From Clostridium sp. (lineage in GTDB: Bacteria > Bacillota > Clostridia > Oscillospirales > Acutalibacteraceae), in the NCBI GenBank assembly GCA_023663865.1, contig JAMPGU010000020.1:1-42499 (forward strand): a DNA stretch of 42,499 nucleotides, in the 5' to 3' direction. Both the position numbers and the translations under genes were made by a program. The notes below the pieces were generated by a model, which was given only the letters and a program-made list of their open reading frames with translations, did no database searches and was not told where the DNA came from. Positions 8,796-17,661 of this stretch are shown here, in pieces. The stretch's first letter is position 1, and every line of letters starts with the position of its first letter.

Positions 8796-10037
8796 ATGAA
8801 AGAAAAATTTTTCAACATTTTGACGGTATTAATTTTAGCGTTAACTTTTTCTATACCATATTGTGCTTTTGCATCTGAAAAAAATAATGAAAATGTTGCT
8901 ATTACTACCCAAATATCAAATTGTGAAAATGAAAATATATCTAATCTATTGACACAATACACTTTAAATAAATATAATTCACTTGCAACATTAGAGTATA
9001 ATATAGAATTTGAAAGCTATATTACTAACAATTGTAAAGAGGATGAAATCATCAAACTCATCATTGAACACAGAAAGATGCAAATTACAGATTTGAAATT
9101 TAACAATCATCCAATAACAATTCATATTGATATTGACAGTGTCACTACTGATGAAAATTCAAACACGAAAATTGTTCAATATACAGAACATAGCAAATAT
9201 ATGTATAATTGTGAATTAAACAATACTTTTTCAGAAGAATTAACTGAACACTTCATATATATAGATAAAGATTATAAAATTGTTAAAGATGACTATTATG
9301 ATGATTTCAAAGAACAATATGAAAATCTAATTTTACAAGGTAATAGTTACGAATTATCTAAAGAAATTATTCTTAATAACAGTCGTCAGCGTGTAAATCA
9401 ATCATTAAAAACATTATTTTCAACACCTATGACTGAAAAAATAGAAGCAGTCGAAAACAATGATAATACGATTATTCCTTATGCATCATCATATACTAAA
9501 CACAGTTACAATCGTGATAAAGCTGAAAGTTATGCATTAACATATGCATTATCACCAAATTCTAAATATATGAATATAGAGAGTAATGGCGGAAATTGTA
9601 CTAATTTCACATCTCAATGCATTTATGCAGGTGGAATAAAACATGATAAAACAGGAAACTATCAATGGTACTATGATAGTTCAACAAGCAGAGCACCTGC
9701 ATGGTCAGATGCCGATTTATTTAGAAAATATTACAAAAACAATGTAGGTTCATCTTCTGTAAAAGGTTTAAAAGCAAGTAAATGCACTTTCGCAAGTACA
9801 AGAAAGGGAGATTTAGTTCAAAAAGTTGTAAATGGCAAAGCAGTACACACTATGATAATTGATGCTCCAATTTGTGATTCATGGGGTTTTGATGATACTT
9901 GGAAAAACAAGTATGATGTATATATTTGTCAAAATTCAACAGGAAAAAGCAGCAGGCAAAAGCATGTTCCCCTCAGTTCTAAAAATATTCCTGCCAGCAA
10001 TCTGGAATATGTCCATATTGACTCTTGTTATTATTAA
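8796..10037 (+). CDS. Secreted amidase_6-type cysteine hydrolase
   Basis: 413 aa. A signal peptide covers about 1-27 (ILTVLILALTFSIPYCAFA). The middle region (about 30-220) is Asn/Glu/Lys rich with no recognised motif. The C-terminal domain (from about 232, YNRDKAESYALTYAL) matches the Amidase_6 putative amidase family: GGNCTNFTSQCIYAGG supplies the catalytic Cys, and AVHTMII the His. Such domains resemble CHAP/NlpC-type fold hydrolases and probably act outside the cell on cell-wall or peptide amide bonds; the substrate is unknown. AAGGAG precedes the ATG. The gene is A+T rich like the divergent PadR operon. A lipoprotein gene follows after 10 bases. Confidence 0.82.
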   Translation: MKEKFFNILTVLILALTFSIPYCAFASEKNNENVAITTQISNCENENISNLLTQYTLNKYNSLATLEYNIEFESYITNNCKEDEIIKLIIEHRKMQITDLKFNNHPITIHIDIDSVTTDENSNTKIVQYTEHSKYMYNCELNNTFSEELTEHFIYIDKDYKIVKDDYYDDFKEQYENLILQGNSYELSKEIILNNSRQRVNQSLKTLFSTPMTEKIEAVENNDNTIIPYASSYTKHSYNRDKAESYALTYALSPNSKYMNIESNGGNCTNFTSQCIYAGGIKHDKTGNYQWYYDSSTSRAPAWSDADLFRKYYKNNVGSSSVKGLKASKCTFASTRKGDLVQKVVNGKAVHTMIIDAPICDSWGFDDTWKNKYDVYICQNSTGKSSRQKHVPLSSKNIPASNLEYVHIDSCYY

Positions 10038-10047
10038 GGAGGTTATT

Positions 10048-10458
10048 TTGAAAAAAGCATTTAACATTGGTATCTGTTTGATACTTATAGCCAGCTGCCT
10101 GATTGGATGCAGCAGAGACAAAGAAACAATTATAGAAAACACATTAACCGAATTCTTTTCATATTACGAAAAAGGTGATTATGAGGGGATGAAAAAGTAT
10201 TGCAGCGAAGAATTTATTGAAAATTATTTTCATGATGATGATGTATTCGGCAACACCACTGCCAAGCTCCTGAAAATCACGAATATAATCTATGATGAAG
10301 AAACAGCGCAATATCTTGTCAGCATTGAAATGGAAATTACTCCGACAATAAATTCAGCGCATTATGACATAGAAAATCCTATTGCGGCAACATTTATAGA
10401 TATCATTATTACCGAACAGAATAATAATATGATAATTGACGGATTAACAACCGGATAA
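10048..10458 (+). CDS. Small lipoprotein with NTF2-like features, TTG start
   Basis: 136 aa. The start is TTG at 10048, with a strong GGAGG five bases upstream; there is no ATG that keeps the signal peptide. KKAFNIGICLILIASCLIGC is a lipoprotein signal with lipobox LIGC. The mature part (TLTEFFSYYEKGDYEGMKKYCSEEF, then ATFIDIIITEQNNNMIIDG) resembles the helix-plus-sheet layout of small NTF2-like or DUF4829-type lipoproteins, but that is only a resemblance. It lies 10 bases after the amidase gene, so it is probably co-transcribed and anchored to the outer face of the membrane. Confidence 0.75.
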   Translation: MKKAFNIGICLILIASCLIGCSRDKETIIENTLTEFFSYYEKGDYEGMKKYCSEEFIENYFHDDDVFGNTTAKLLKITNIIYDEETAQYLVSIEMEITPTINSAHYDIENPIAATFIDIIITEQNNNMIIDGLTTG

Positions 10459-10483
10459 TAATGACAAATCTTCAACACAGCAA

Positions 10484-10519
10484 AAGACGGACACTCATTC
10501 ATAGATAAGTGTCCGTCTT
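10484..10519. terminator. Bidirectional terminator between the lipoprotein gene and glmS
   Basis: Perfect 12-bp GC-rich arms at 10484-10495 and 10508-10519 with a 12-base loop, between two genes that converge. Confidence 0.8.
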
Positions 10520-10546
10520 CGTTATTATAGTTTTCTGTATTTTATA

Positions 10547-12355
10547 TTACTCTACGGTTACTACCTTTGCAAGATTTCGAGGCTTATCTACATCCAGACC
10601 CTTATCTGCTGACACATAATAAGCCAAAAGCTGAAGTGCCGTTACAGAAGGAATCAGCATAAAATCATCCTCTAAATCCGGGAGTGCAAAAAAATCTGCA
10701 AGCTCTTCGGTAATAAATGATTTTTGCACAAAGGCAATGACATTTGCACCTCTCGACTCTACCTCTCTGATATTAGAAATCTGCTTTGACACCAGCTCTC
10801 GCTGTGTCATCAGTGCTATAACAGGCGTTCCCTTGGTAACAAGTGCGATAGTGCCGTGTTTAAGCTCACCTGAAGCAAATGCCTCGCTGTGAATATAGGA
10901 TATTTCTTTCAGCTTGAGTGATGCCTCCAGCAGTGCCGGATAATCCAGTCCCCTGCCTATCATAAATGCATGCTCAGCGGTTAAGATAGATTTTGACAAA
11001 TGATGAATTTCATTGCGTCTGTCAAGAACATTTCTGACTGCATCAGGAACCTTGCGAAGCTCGCTGATAAAATTATCCATTCCCTCTGCATTCAGACAGC
11101 CGCGCAGATGAGCTATCTTCGCCGTAATCAGATAGAAAACCGCTACCTGTGTTGTATAGGCTTTGGTAGAAGCAACTGCAATTTCAGGGCCAGCCTCCGT
11201 ATAAATAACATTGTCACTTTCCCTTGCAATAGAAGAACCCTTTACATTGACAATAGACAAGGTTTTTGCACCATTACGCTTTGCATATTTCAGCGCCTCC
11301 AGTGTATCAATCGTCTCTCCGCTTTGAGAAACACAGATAACCAATGTATCCTCATTCACAATCGGCTCATTGTACATATATTCACTTGCCATATACACGG
11401 ACACCGGAATTTTGCAAGTACGCTCTATCATATATTTTCCAATCAGACCAGCATGCATAGCAGTACCGCAGGCGATAACAGAAATACTTTTACAGCTTTC
11501 AAAAATACCATCATCTACTTTATCGCCGGAAAAGTCAGGAATATTTCCATTCAGTCTTGTCATTACGGTTTTCTCTATCACATCAGGCTGTTCCATAATT
11601 TCCTTTTCCATATAAAACGGATAGCCGCCCTTGCCGCTGTTTCGGATATCCCAGTCAAGCTTCAGCATATCAGGCTGAACAGGCTCACCTGCAAAGCCGG
11701 AAATCTCAAAGCCCTGCTTTGTTATTTTTGCCACGGTTAATTCAGGCAGAACAAAATATGCATCACTGTATTCACCGATTGCCATAATATCAGAAGCAAT
11801 ATAACAGCCATCGTCATTTTGACAGCAGACAATCGGACTGACATTACGAACACAATAAATTGTATCGGGAATATCGTCAAACATAACAGCCAAGGCATAG
11901 GTTCCCCTAAGCTTTTTAACGGCGTTGATAACAGCTTCATTGGGATTTCCGTCATAGCATCTGTCAATCAGTGCTGCGGCAACCTCGCTGTCTGTCTGTG
12001 ATTTCAGCTTATTGGATACGCCCAGCGTATTTTTCAGCGTTTCATAATTTTCGATAATTCCGTTATGAACGACGGTAACACCGCCGAACTTATGAGGATG
12101 AGAATTATTGTCGCTGACTTCGCCATGGGTAGCCCATCTGGTATGACCTATTCCTGTATTTCCTTTTACATCTGCTGTCTTTTTCTCAAGCTCTGTGACT
12201 CTGCCCTTGCACTTGGTGACAAGACATTCCTTAAAATCAGGATGATAAACCGATACACCGGCACTGTCATAGCCGCGGTACTCCAAGGATTTTAAACCCT
12301 TTAACAAAATTCCACGCGCTTCACTGTATCCTGTATAGCCAATAATTCCGCACAT
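10547..12355 (-). CDS. glmS: Glutamine-fructose-6-phosphate aminotransferase (isomerizing)
   Basis: 602 aa, normal length. It makes glucosamine-6-phosphate from fructose-6-phosphate and glutamine, the first step of amino-sugar synthesis for peptidoglycan. N-terminal nucleophile Cys2 is in MCGIIGY; the glutaminase domain has TRWATHG and HNGIIENY. Two SIS domains follow (CGTAMHAG, SQSGETIDTLEA, ELKHGTIAL) and the canonical end DKPRNLAKVVTVE is present. GGAG precedes the ATG. Only 54 bases separate it from the upstream glycosidase gene, so there is no room for a glmS ribozyme and it is likely read from the ppa promoter or a weak internal one. Confidence 0.97.
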   Translation of the reverse strand: MCGIIGYTGYSEARGILLKGLKSLEYRGYDSAGVSVYHPDFKECLVTKCKGRVTELEKKTADVKGNTGIGHTRWATHGEVSDNNSHPHKFGGVTVVHNGIIENYETLKNTLGVSNKLKSQTDSEVAAALIDRCYDGNPNEAVINAVKKLRGTYALAVMFDDIPDTIYCVRNVSPIVCCQNDDGCYIASDIMAIGEYSDAYFVLPELTVAKITKQGFEISGFAGEPVQPDMLKLDWDIRNSGKGGYPFYMEKEIMEQPDVIEKTVMTRLNGNIPDFSGDKVDDGIFESCKSISVIACGTAMHAGLIGKYMIERTCKIPVSVYMASEYMYNEPIVNEDTLVICVSQSGETIDTLEALKYAKRNGAKTLSIVNVKGSSIARESDNVIYTEAGPEIAVASTKAYTTQVAVFYLITAKIAHLRGCLNAEGMDNFISELRKVPDAVRNVLDRRNEIHHLSKSILTAEHAFMIGRGLDYPALLEASLKLKEISYIHSEAFASGELKHGTIALVTKGTPVIALMTQRELVSKQISNIREVESRGANVIAFVQKSFITEELADFFALPDLEDDFMLIPSVTALQLLAYYVSADKGLDVDKPRNLAKVVTVE

Positions 12356-12409
12356 AAAAAGTCTCCATTCAAATAGTTATTAATATTGTATATTTATTTT
12401 TCTATTTTA

Positions 12410-14068
12410 TTATTCAAAGTAATATACTCTTGTTTCATAGGGGCGCAGCTTAAAGCCATTTCCCTGAATGGTAGGATTCGGATAATTGCAAAGCATTGGC
12501 TGACCCTTGGTTAAGTCAAAGCCCTTCGGCGCTTCGAAGGCAACCGGCTCATCACTGAAGGAATTGATAACCAGCATACGCTTTCCATTATAATTACGCT
12601 CATATACATACAGCGTATCGGAAGTTTTGTTATGCTCTTTATAATCGCCCCAAATGGCAACCTCATTTTCCTTTTTAAACTTAATGAGCTTCTTGTAATG
12701 ATTTAAGATTGAATTCGGATCTTCCTGCTCTTTCTTTGCATTAATCTCCTTATAATTCTCATTTACCGGGAACCAAGGTGCACCTGTAGTGAAGCCTGCA
12801 TTTTCACTGTCGTCCCACTGAACAGGTGTACGTGCATTGTCACGTGTAGATTTCACAGCCCACTCCCAAGCCTTTGATTCTTTTAGATGCACTTTATTTC
12901 TGGCAACATTATAGTTGTTTTTCATAAACACATCAACATATTCATCAAGTCTGTCAAGCTTTGTATTGAGCATACCGATTTCCTGACCCTGATAAATAAA
13001 CGGTGTTCCCTGCTGCAGCATATACATATTTGCCAGCATTTTACCGGACTCTACCCTATATTTTTCGCTGCCGTAGCGTGAAATAATACGAGGATGATCG
13101 TGATTTTCAATATAAAGCGTATTCCATGCTCTGCCATTGATTTTTTCCTGCCAGGAGGAAAAAGCACGTTTCATCTTCTTTAAATTAAATTTCTTTTGAA
13201 TATAATCCACCATAAAGCAGTCGGCCTCGATATGCTGAAAATGGAACATCAGGTCAAGCTCCTTATGGCTTTCATCAATATATTTCAAAGCATTCCCCGG
13301 GGTCATCATAGGTGCCTCACCTACAGTAAAGCAGTCATACTGATCTGTTACCTCACGGTACTCCTTTAGATATTTATGTATGTTCGGACCATCCATATAA
13401 TTCTCTATACCGCAGGCTGCAGGAATAGGAAATCCATTAGGCAGTCCCTCTTTTTTGGATATAAAGGTAATAACATCCTCACGGAAGCCGTCAACACCCA
13501 TATCGAGCCAAAATTTCATTATATCCTTTACTTCCTGACGAACCTTAGGATTATCATGATTCAGGTCAGGCTGCTTTTTAGCAAACACATGGAGATAATA
13601 TTCCTTTGATTTTCCATCCTGTTCCCATGCTCCGCCCTCAAAGCAGGAAAGCCAGTTGTTGGGAGGACGCTTGCCCCTGCCCTTTCTCCAGATATAATAA
13701 TCATGATAGGGGGAAGCAGGATCTTTAGATTTTACAAACCAATCATGCTCATCGCTTGTATGATTTACGACCAAATCCATAATGATTTTGATATCTCTTT
13801 TATGTGCCTCATCCAGCACTTTTTTGAACAATTCCAGATTACCGTAATCCTTATGAATATTTCTGTAATCGGCAATATCATAGCCGAAGTCAGCATTTGG
13901 TGACGGATAAAGCGGACTGAACCAAATGGCATTACAGCCTAAGTCCTTGATATAATCCAGCTTGGAAAGCACACCCTCCAAATCACCTATACCATCGCCA
14001 TTGCCGTCACAAAATGATCTGGGCCAAATCTGATAAACGACAAGCTCCTTATACCAATCCTTTTTCAT
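12410..14068 (-). CDS. GH13 alpha-glucosidase (oligo-1,6-glucosidase type)
   Basis: 552 aa. ATG at 14068 is chosen over one five codons upstream because GGGGGAG lies just before it. It is an intracellular GH13 enzyme without a signal peptide, of the subfamily that includes MalL and trehalose-6-phosphate hydrolase. Motifs are WYKELVVYQIWPRSF, DLVVNHTSDEH, GVDGFREDV (nucleophile Asp), GEAPM (acid/base Glu) and ENHDHPR (Asp). QPDLNHDNP and the C-terminal beta domain are intact. Likely substrates are isomaltose-type or malto-oligosaccharides; exact specificity cannot be read. It lies 30 bases after ppa and 54 before glmS on the same strand, which points to one operon. Confidence 0.9.
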   Translation of the reverse strand: MKKDWYKELVVYQIWPRSFCDGNGDGIGDLEGVLSKLDYIKDLGCNAIWFSPLYPSPNADFGYDIADYRNIHKDYGNLELFKKVLDEAHKRDIKIIMDLVVNHTSDEHDWFVKSKDPASPYHDYYIWRKGRGKRPPNNWLSCFEGGAWEQDGKSKEYYLHVFAKKQPDLNHDNPKVRQEVKDIMKFWLDMGVDGFREDVITFISKKEGLPNGFPIPAACGIENYMDGPNIHKYLKEYREVTDQYDCFTVGEAPMMTPGNALKYIDESHKELDLMFHFQHIEADCFMVDYIQKKFNLKKMKRAFSSWQEKINGRAWNTLYIENHDHPRIISRYGSEKYRVESGKMLANMYMLQQGTPFIYQGQEIGMLNTKLDRLDEYVDVFMKNNYNVARNKVHLKESKAWEWAVKSTRDNARTPVQWDDSENAGFTTGAPWFPVNENYKEINAKKEQEDPNSILNHYKKLIKFKKENEVAIWGDYKEHNKTSDTLYVYERNYNGKRMLVINSFSDEPVAFEAPKGFDLTKGQPMLCNYPNPTIQGNGFKLRPYETRVYYFE

Positions 14069-14098
14069 AAAATTCTCCCCCATTATAAAATAATATTA

Positions 14099-14632
14099 TT
14101 ACATTTGAAAATTTGAGATATAACTATCTATACACGACTGAATAATTTTTTCGGCAGCGGCTCTGGGTCTGACCTCTGTTACAGATGTATTTTTGTCGTG
14201 CTCAAGGGTTTTATACACCTCAAAGAAATGCCTTATTTCATCAAATCTATGACTGGGCAGCTGGTCAATATCGTTATAGCAATTATAGTTTGGGTCATTC
14301 ACCGGAACAGCTATAATCTTTTCATCTCTTGCACCGCCGTCCTCCATAATAAGTACACCAATCGGAAAGCACTCCACAATCGTCATAGGCTGAATTTGCT
14401 CACTGCAAAGAACAAGCACATCAAGGGGATCATCGTCACTGGCGTAGGTTCTGGGGATAAAGCCATAGTTTGCCGGATAATGCGTTGATGTAAAAAGAAC
14501 TCTGTCGAGCTTGAGCATACCTGTATCCTTATCAAGCTCATACTTGTTTTTGCCGCCCTTGGAAATTTCAATAACAGCATAAAACCTGTCACGTCTTATT
14601 CTTTTCGGCGATATATCATGCCAAATATTCAT
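14099..14632 (-). CDS. ppa: Inorganic pyrophosphatase, family I
   Basis: 177 aa. It hydrolyses pyrophosphate to phosphate in the cytosol. Family I motifs are visible: EISKGGKNKYELDKDTG, YPANYGFIPRT and the metal-binding DDDPLDVLVL, then VNDPNYNCYNDIDQLP. AAAGGAGTG lies before the ATG. First gene of the ppa-glucosidase-glmS run and divergent from trkA. Confidence 0.95.
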   Translation of the reverse strand: MNIWHDISPKRIRRDRFYAVIEISKGGKNKYELDKDTGMLKLDRVLFTSTHYPANYGFIPRTYASDDDPLDVLVLCSEQIQPMTIVECFPIGVLIMEDGGARDEKIIAVPVNDPNYNCYNDIDQLPSHRFDEIRHFFEVYKTLEHDKNTSVTEVRPRAAAEKIIQSCIDSYISNFQM

Positions 14633-14725
14633 ATAAGCACTCCTTTATATATTGTATCTAGTTCCTACTATATCATAAAAAATATAAAAAATAAATTACA
14701 ATTTCGCATTATTACATATTTTTTA

Positions 14726-14753
14726 TTGATTATATTATAAAAAATTGTATAAT
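14726..14753 (+). promoter_or_regulatory. Promoter of trkA
   Basis: TTGATT at 14726-14731, 16-base spacer, perfect TATAAT at 14748-14753. GGAGG precedes the trkA ATG at 14782. I see no equally good promoter for ppa on the other strand. Confidence 0.6.
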
Positions 14754-14781
14754 AAAGTCAGATTGTTTTTTTGGAGGAAAT

Positions 14782-16140
14782 ATGGATATTACAATTATCG
14801 GTGCAGGCAGTTTGGGAATAAAGCTTGCTACCAGTCTCAGCGGTGAAGATCACAATGTGACAGTTATTGACACAGATACAAAAAAGCTTGAAAGCCTTGT
14901 AAATAATTTGGACGTACAGGGTATATGCGGCAGCGGTACACATATTGAGGACCTTAAAGAGGCCAACACCAAAAGCAGTGATTTGGTTATTGCGGTTACA
15001 CATTCTGACGAAAATAATATTCTTGTCTCGCTGATGGCAAAAAAACTTGGTGCAAAAAACACAATAGCAAGAGTAAGAAATCCGGAATACAACACGCAGT
15101 TTGAGTTTATGAGAAATGAGCTGGGTATATCCTTTATGGTAAATCCGGACTTTTCTGCTGCACTGGAAATTTCAAGAATTCTTCAGCTGCCCGACTCAAT
15201 CAATGTAGAGAGCTTTGCCAATGGATTTATAGATATGGCAGAATTCAAAATCAGTGAAAGCTCCAGCCTTTGTGACAACAGCATCAGCAACATATCCTCT
15301 AAATTTACAAACAATATGATTATTTGTGCGGTTAACAGAAACGGCGAGGTTTTCATCCCCAACGGAGACTTTGTCTTGAAAGCAAAGGACCGAATCTATG
15401 TTACAGGTGCGCATAAAAAGCTGGCGAAAATAGCAAAGAATTTTGTTAAATCAAAGAAGCATTACATTAAGGATGTTATGATTATCGGCGGCTCTCCACT
15501 TGGTATTTATCTTGCAGATATGCTGGAGGCGCTCGGTAAAAATGTTATCATCATCGACAAAAACAAGGATAAATGCAAGGCTATTTATAATCTTGTTCCC
15601 AACGCAACAGTCATTCACGGTGATGCCAATGACCACGATTTTCTGACAGAGGAGGGCTTGGGCGACATGGATGCCGTTATTTCCCTTACCGAAAATGATG
15701 AAACCAACTTCCTTTTATCCCTCTATGCACAGAAAAACGGTGTGGAAAAAACCATTACAAAAATTAAGGACAGCCGACTCAACAAGCTCCTTGATGAAAT
15801 CGGTCTTGACACAATCATCAATGTTGCAGACATTACTGTTTCAACCATTACACAGTTTATAAGAGCAAAGGAAAATATAAGCTCTTCCTATATGAGAACA
15901 CTTTATAAGCTGCTGGACGGTGAAATTGAAGCAGCAGAATTTTTGGCAGGCGACTATGTATCCTTTATAGGAAAGCCACTGTCAAGCCTTAAACTGAAAA
16001 AGAATTTGCTTATTGCTGCAATCAACCGAAAGAATACCACCATATTCCCCGGCGGCAGTGACAGCATTGAGGTCGGTGATCTGGTTGTTGTGGTCACAAA
16101 GGATAAAAAAATTAAAAGTCTAAATGATATTCTTCAGTAG
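14782..16140 (+). CDS. trkA: Trk system potassium uptake regulator TrkA
   Basis: 452 aa cytoplasmic gating subunit. It has the duplicated layout of TrkA: nucleotide-binding Rossmann domain 1-130 (GAGSLGIKLA), RCK-C/TrkA-C domain about 145-218, second Rossmann domain from about 228 (GGSPLGIYLA), second TrkA-C domain to the end. It binds NAD(H)/nucleotides and controls the TrkH channel. GGAGG gives a good start. trkH follows after 9 bases, as expected for an operon. Confidence 0.95.
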   Translation: MDITIIGAGSLGIKLATSLSGEDHNVTVIDTDTKKLESLVNNLDVQGICGSGTHIEDLKEANTKSSDLVIAVTHSDENNILVSLMAKKLGAKNTIARVRNPEYNTQFEFMRNELGISFMVNPDFSAALEISRILQLPDSINVESFANGFIDMAEFKISESSSLCDNSISNISSKFTNNMIICAVNRNGEVFIPNGDFVLKAKDRIYVTGAHKKLAKIAKNFVKSKKHYIKDVMIIGGSPLGIYLADMLEALGKNVIIIDKNKDKCKAIYNLVPNATVIHGDANDHDFLTEEGLGDMDAVISLTENDETNFLLSLYAQKNGVEKTITKIKDSRLNKLLDEIGLDTIINVADITVSTITQFIRAKENISSSYMRTLYKLLDGEIEAAEFLAGDYVSFIGKPLSSLKLKKNLLIAAINRKNTTIFPGGSDSIEVGDLVVVVTKDKKIKSLNDILQ

Positions 16141-16149
16141 GAAAACGAT

Positions 16150-17628
16150 ATGAACTTCAGAGCAGTATTATACTTTCTTGGAAAGATATTTTTAATTTTG
16201 GCAGCGCTAATGCTGCTGCCGTTATGGGTATGCATTTATTACAATCTGCATGGCTTCAGCGAAGCAGGCTACAGTTCCTTTATTATTCCGATAATTATCT
16301 TAGCTGTTCTCGGTCTGCTTCTTACAATAAAAAAACCGAAAAGCTTTAATTTCTATGCAAAAGAGGGCTTTGCAATATGCGGACTTGCTTGGATTACAAT
16401 GTCACTTTTAGGCGCACTGCCTTTCGTTATCAGCGGATGCATACCAAGCTATATTGATGCATTTTTTGAATCTGCCTCAGGCTTTTCTACCACCGGTGCA
16501 ACCATTTTGACAGAAATACACAGCCTGCCCAAATCCATTCTGTTTTGGCGCAGCTTTACGCACTGGATTGGCGGTATGGGAATACTGAGCTTTATGATAG
16601 CAATTATTCCTAAAGCAAAGGGCAACCAGATGTTTATTATGCGTGCGGAGGTTCCCGGACCTACTACAAGCAAGGTTGTGTCAAAAATTTCCTCCAGCGC
16701 AAGAATTCTGTACGTTATATATTTTGTTATGACCATTCTTGAAATCATTGTCTTATTCTTTGGCAACAGAATTACAGGAGACAATATACGATTTTACGAC
16801 TGTGTTGTAACTGCTTTTGCTACTGCCGGAACAGGCGGATTTTCCGTACTGAACAATTCCATACTCGGATACGCCAGCAGCTTTACCGAATGGGTACTTA
16901 TTATATTTATGTTCCTGTTTGGCATAAATTTCAATTTATACTACTTTATGATAACCAAAAGATTTGGCGATGCTTTCAGAGATGAGGAGCTGAGAGGTTA
17001 TCTGATTATCAACATAACAGGTGCAGCACTGATTACGTTAAACATATATCATATGTACAGTAGCATCGGTGATGCAGTCAGAGACAGTCTTTTCGCAGTG
17101 AATACCGTTATGAGCACCACCGGCTATTCTACAGCCGATTTTAACCAGTGGCCAACCTTTTCGAAAACGATACTCGTTATCCTGATGTGCGTAGGCTGTT
17201 CAGCAGGTTCAACAGGCGGCGGACTGAAAATAGTCAGAATAGAATTGCTCTTCAAGCAAATGATTTGTGATTTCAAGCAGATGCTTCGCCCCAACTCCGT
17301 TGTCAGTGTAAGAATGAACGGACGACCGGTTAATCAGAATATCATTAAGGGTGTAAATTCCTATTTCAATATTTATATTATTACAATGGCATTTTCCGTA
17401 TTCCTGCTGTCACTGGATAATATGGACACCACCAGCACCTTTACTGCTGTTATCGCCTGCTATAATAATATAGGTCCCGGTCTCGGTGCTGTAGGACCAA
17501 CAGGAAATTTTGCTGATTTCTCTGTATTTTCCAAGCTTGTTCTGATATTTGATATGCTGGCAGGCAGACTGGAGCTGTTTCCAATGCTTCTGCTGTTCAG
17601 TCCGAACACTTGGAGAAAATCGAAATAA
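16150..17628 (+). CDS. trkH: Potassium uptake membrane protein TrkH
   Basis: 492 aa, multi-pass membrane protein with the four pore-loop repeats of the Trk/Ktr/HKT family: SGFSTTGATI, ATAGTGGFSV, MSTTGYSTAD and YNNIGPGLGAVGPTG. GSTGGGLKIVR and the C-terminal LAGRLELFPML are characteristic of TrkH. It carries K+ together with TrkA, encoded 9 bases upstream. No weak or broken segments are seen. Confidence 0.95.
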   Translation: MNFRAVLYFLGKIFLILAALMLLPLWVCIYYNLHGFSEAGYSSFIIPIIILAVLGLLLTIKKPKSFNFYAKEGFAICGLAWITMSLLGALPFVISGCIPSYIDAFFESASGFSTTGATILTEIHSLPKSILFWRSFTHWIGGMGILSFMIAIIPKAKGNQMFIMRAEVPGPTTSKVVSKISSSARILYVIYFVMTILEIIVLFFGNRITGDNIRFYDCVVTAFATAGTGGFSVLNNSILGYASSFTEWVLIIFMFLFGINFNLYYFMITKRFGDAFRDEELRGYLIINITGAALITLNIYHMYSSIGDAVRDSLFAVNTVMSTTGYSTADFNQWPTFSKTILVILMCVGCSAGSTGGGLKIVRIELLFKQMICDFKQMLRPNSVVSVRMNGRPVNQNIIKGVNSYFNIYIITMAFSVFLLSLDNMDTTSTFTAVIACYNNIGPGLGAVGPTGNFADFSVFSKLVLIFDMLAGRLELFPMLLLFSPNTWRKSK

Positions 17629-17661
17629 TATATCATTTCTAAAAAGGAGTGACGAAATACT

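Noticed and set aside
12356..12409. Possible glmS ribozyme upstream of glmS
   Set aside because: Only 54 bases lie before the upstream gene, too short for the ribozyme core, and none of its conserved structure is seen.
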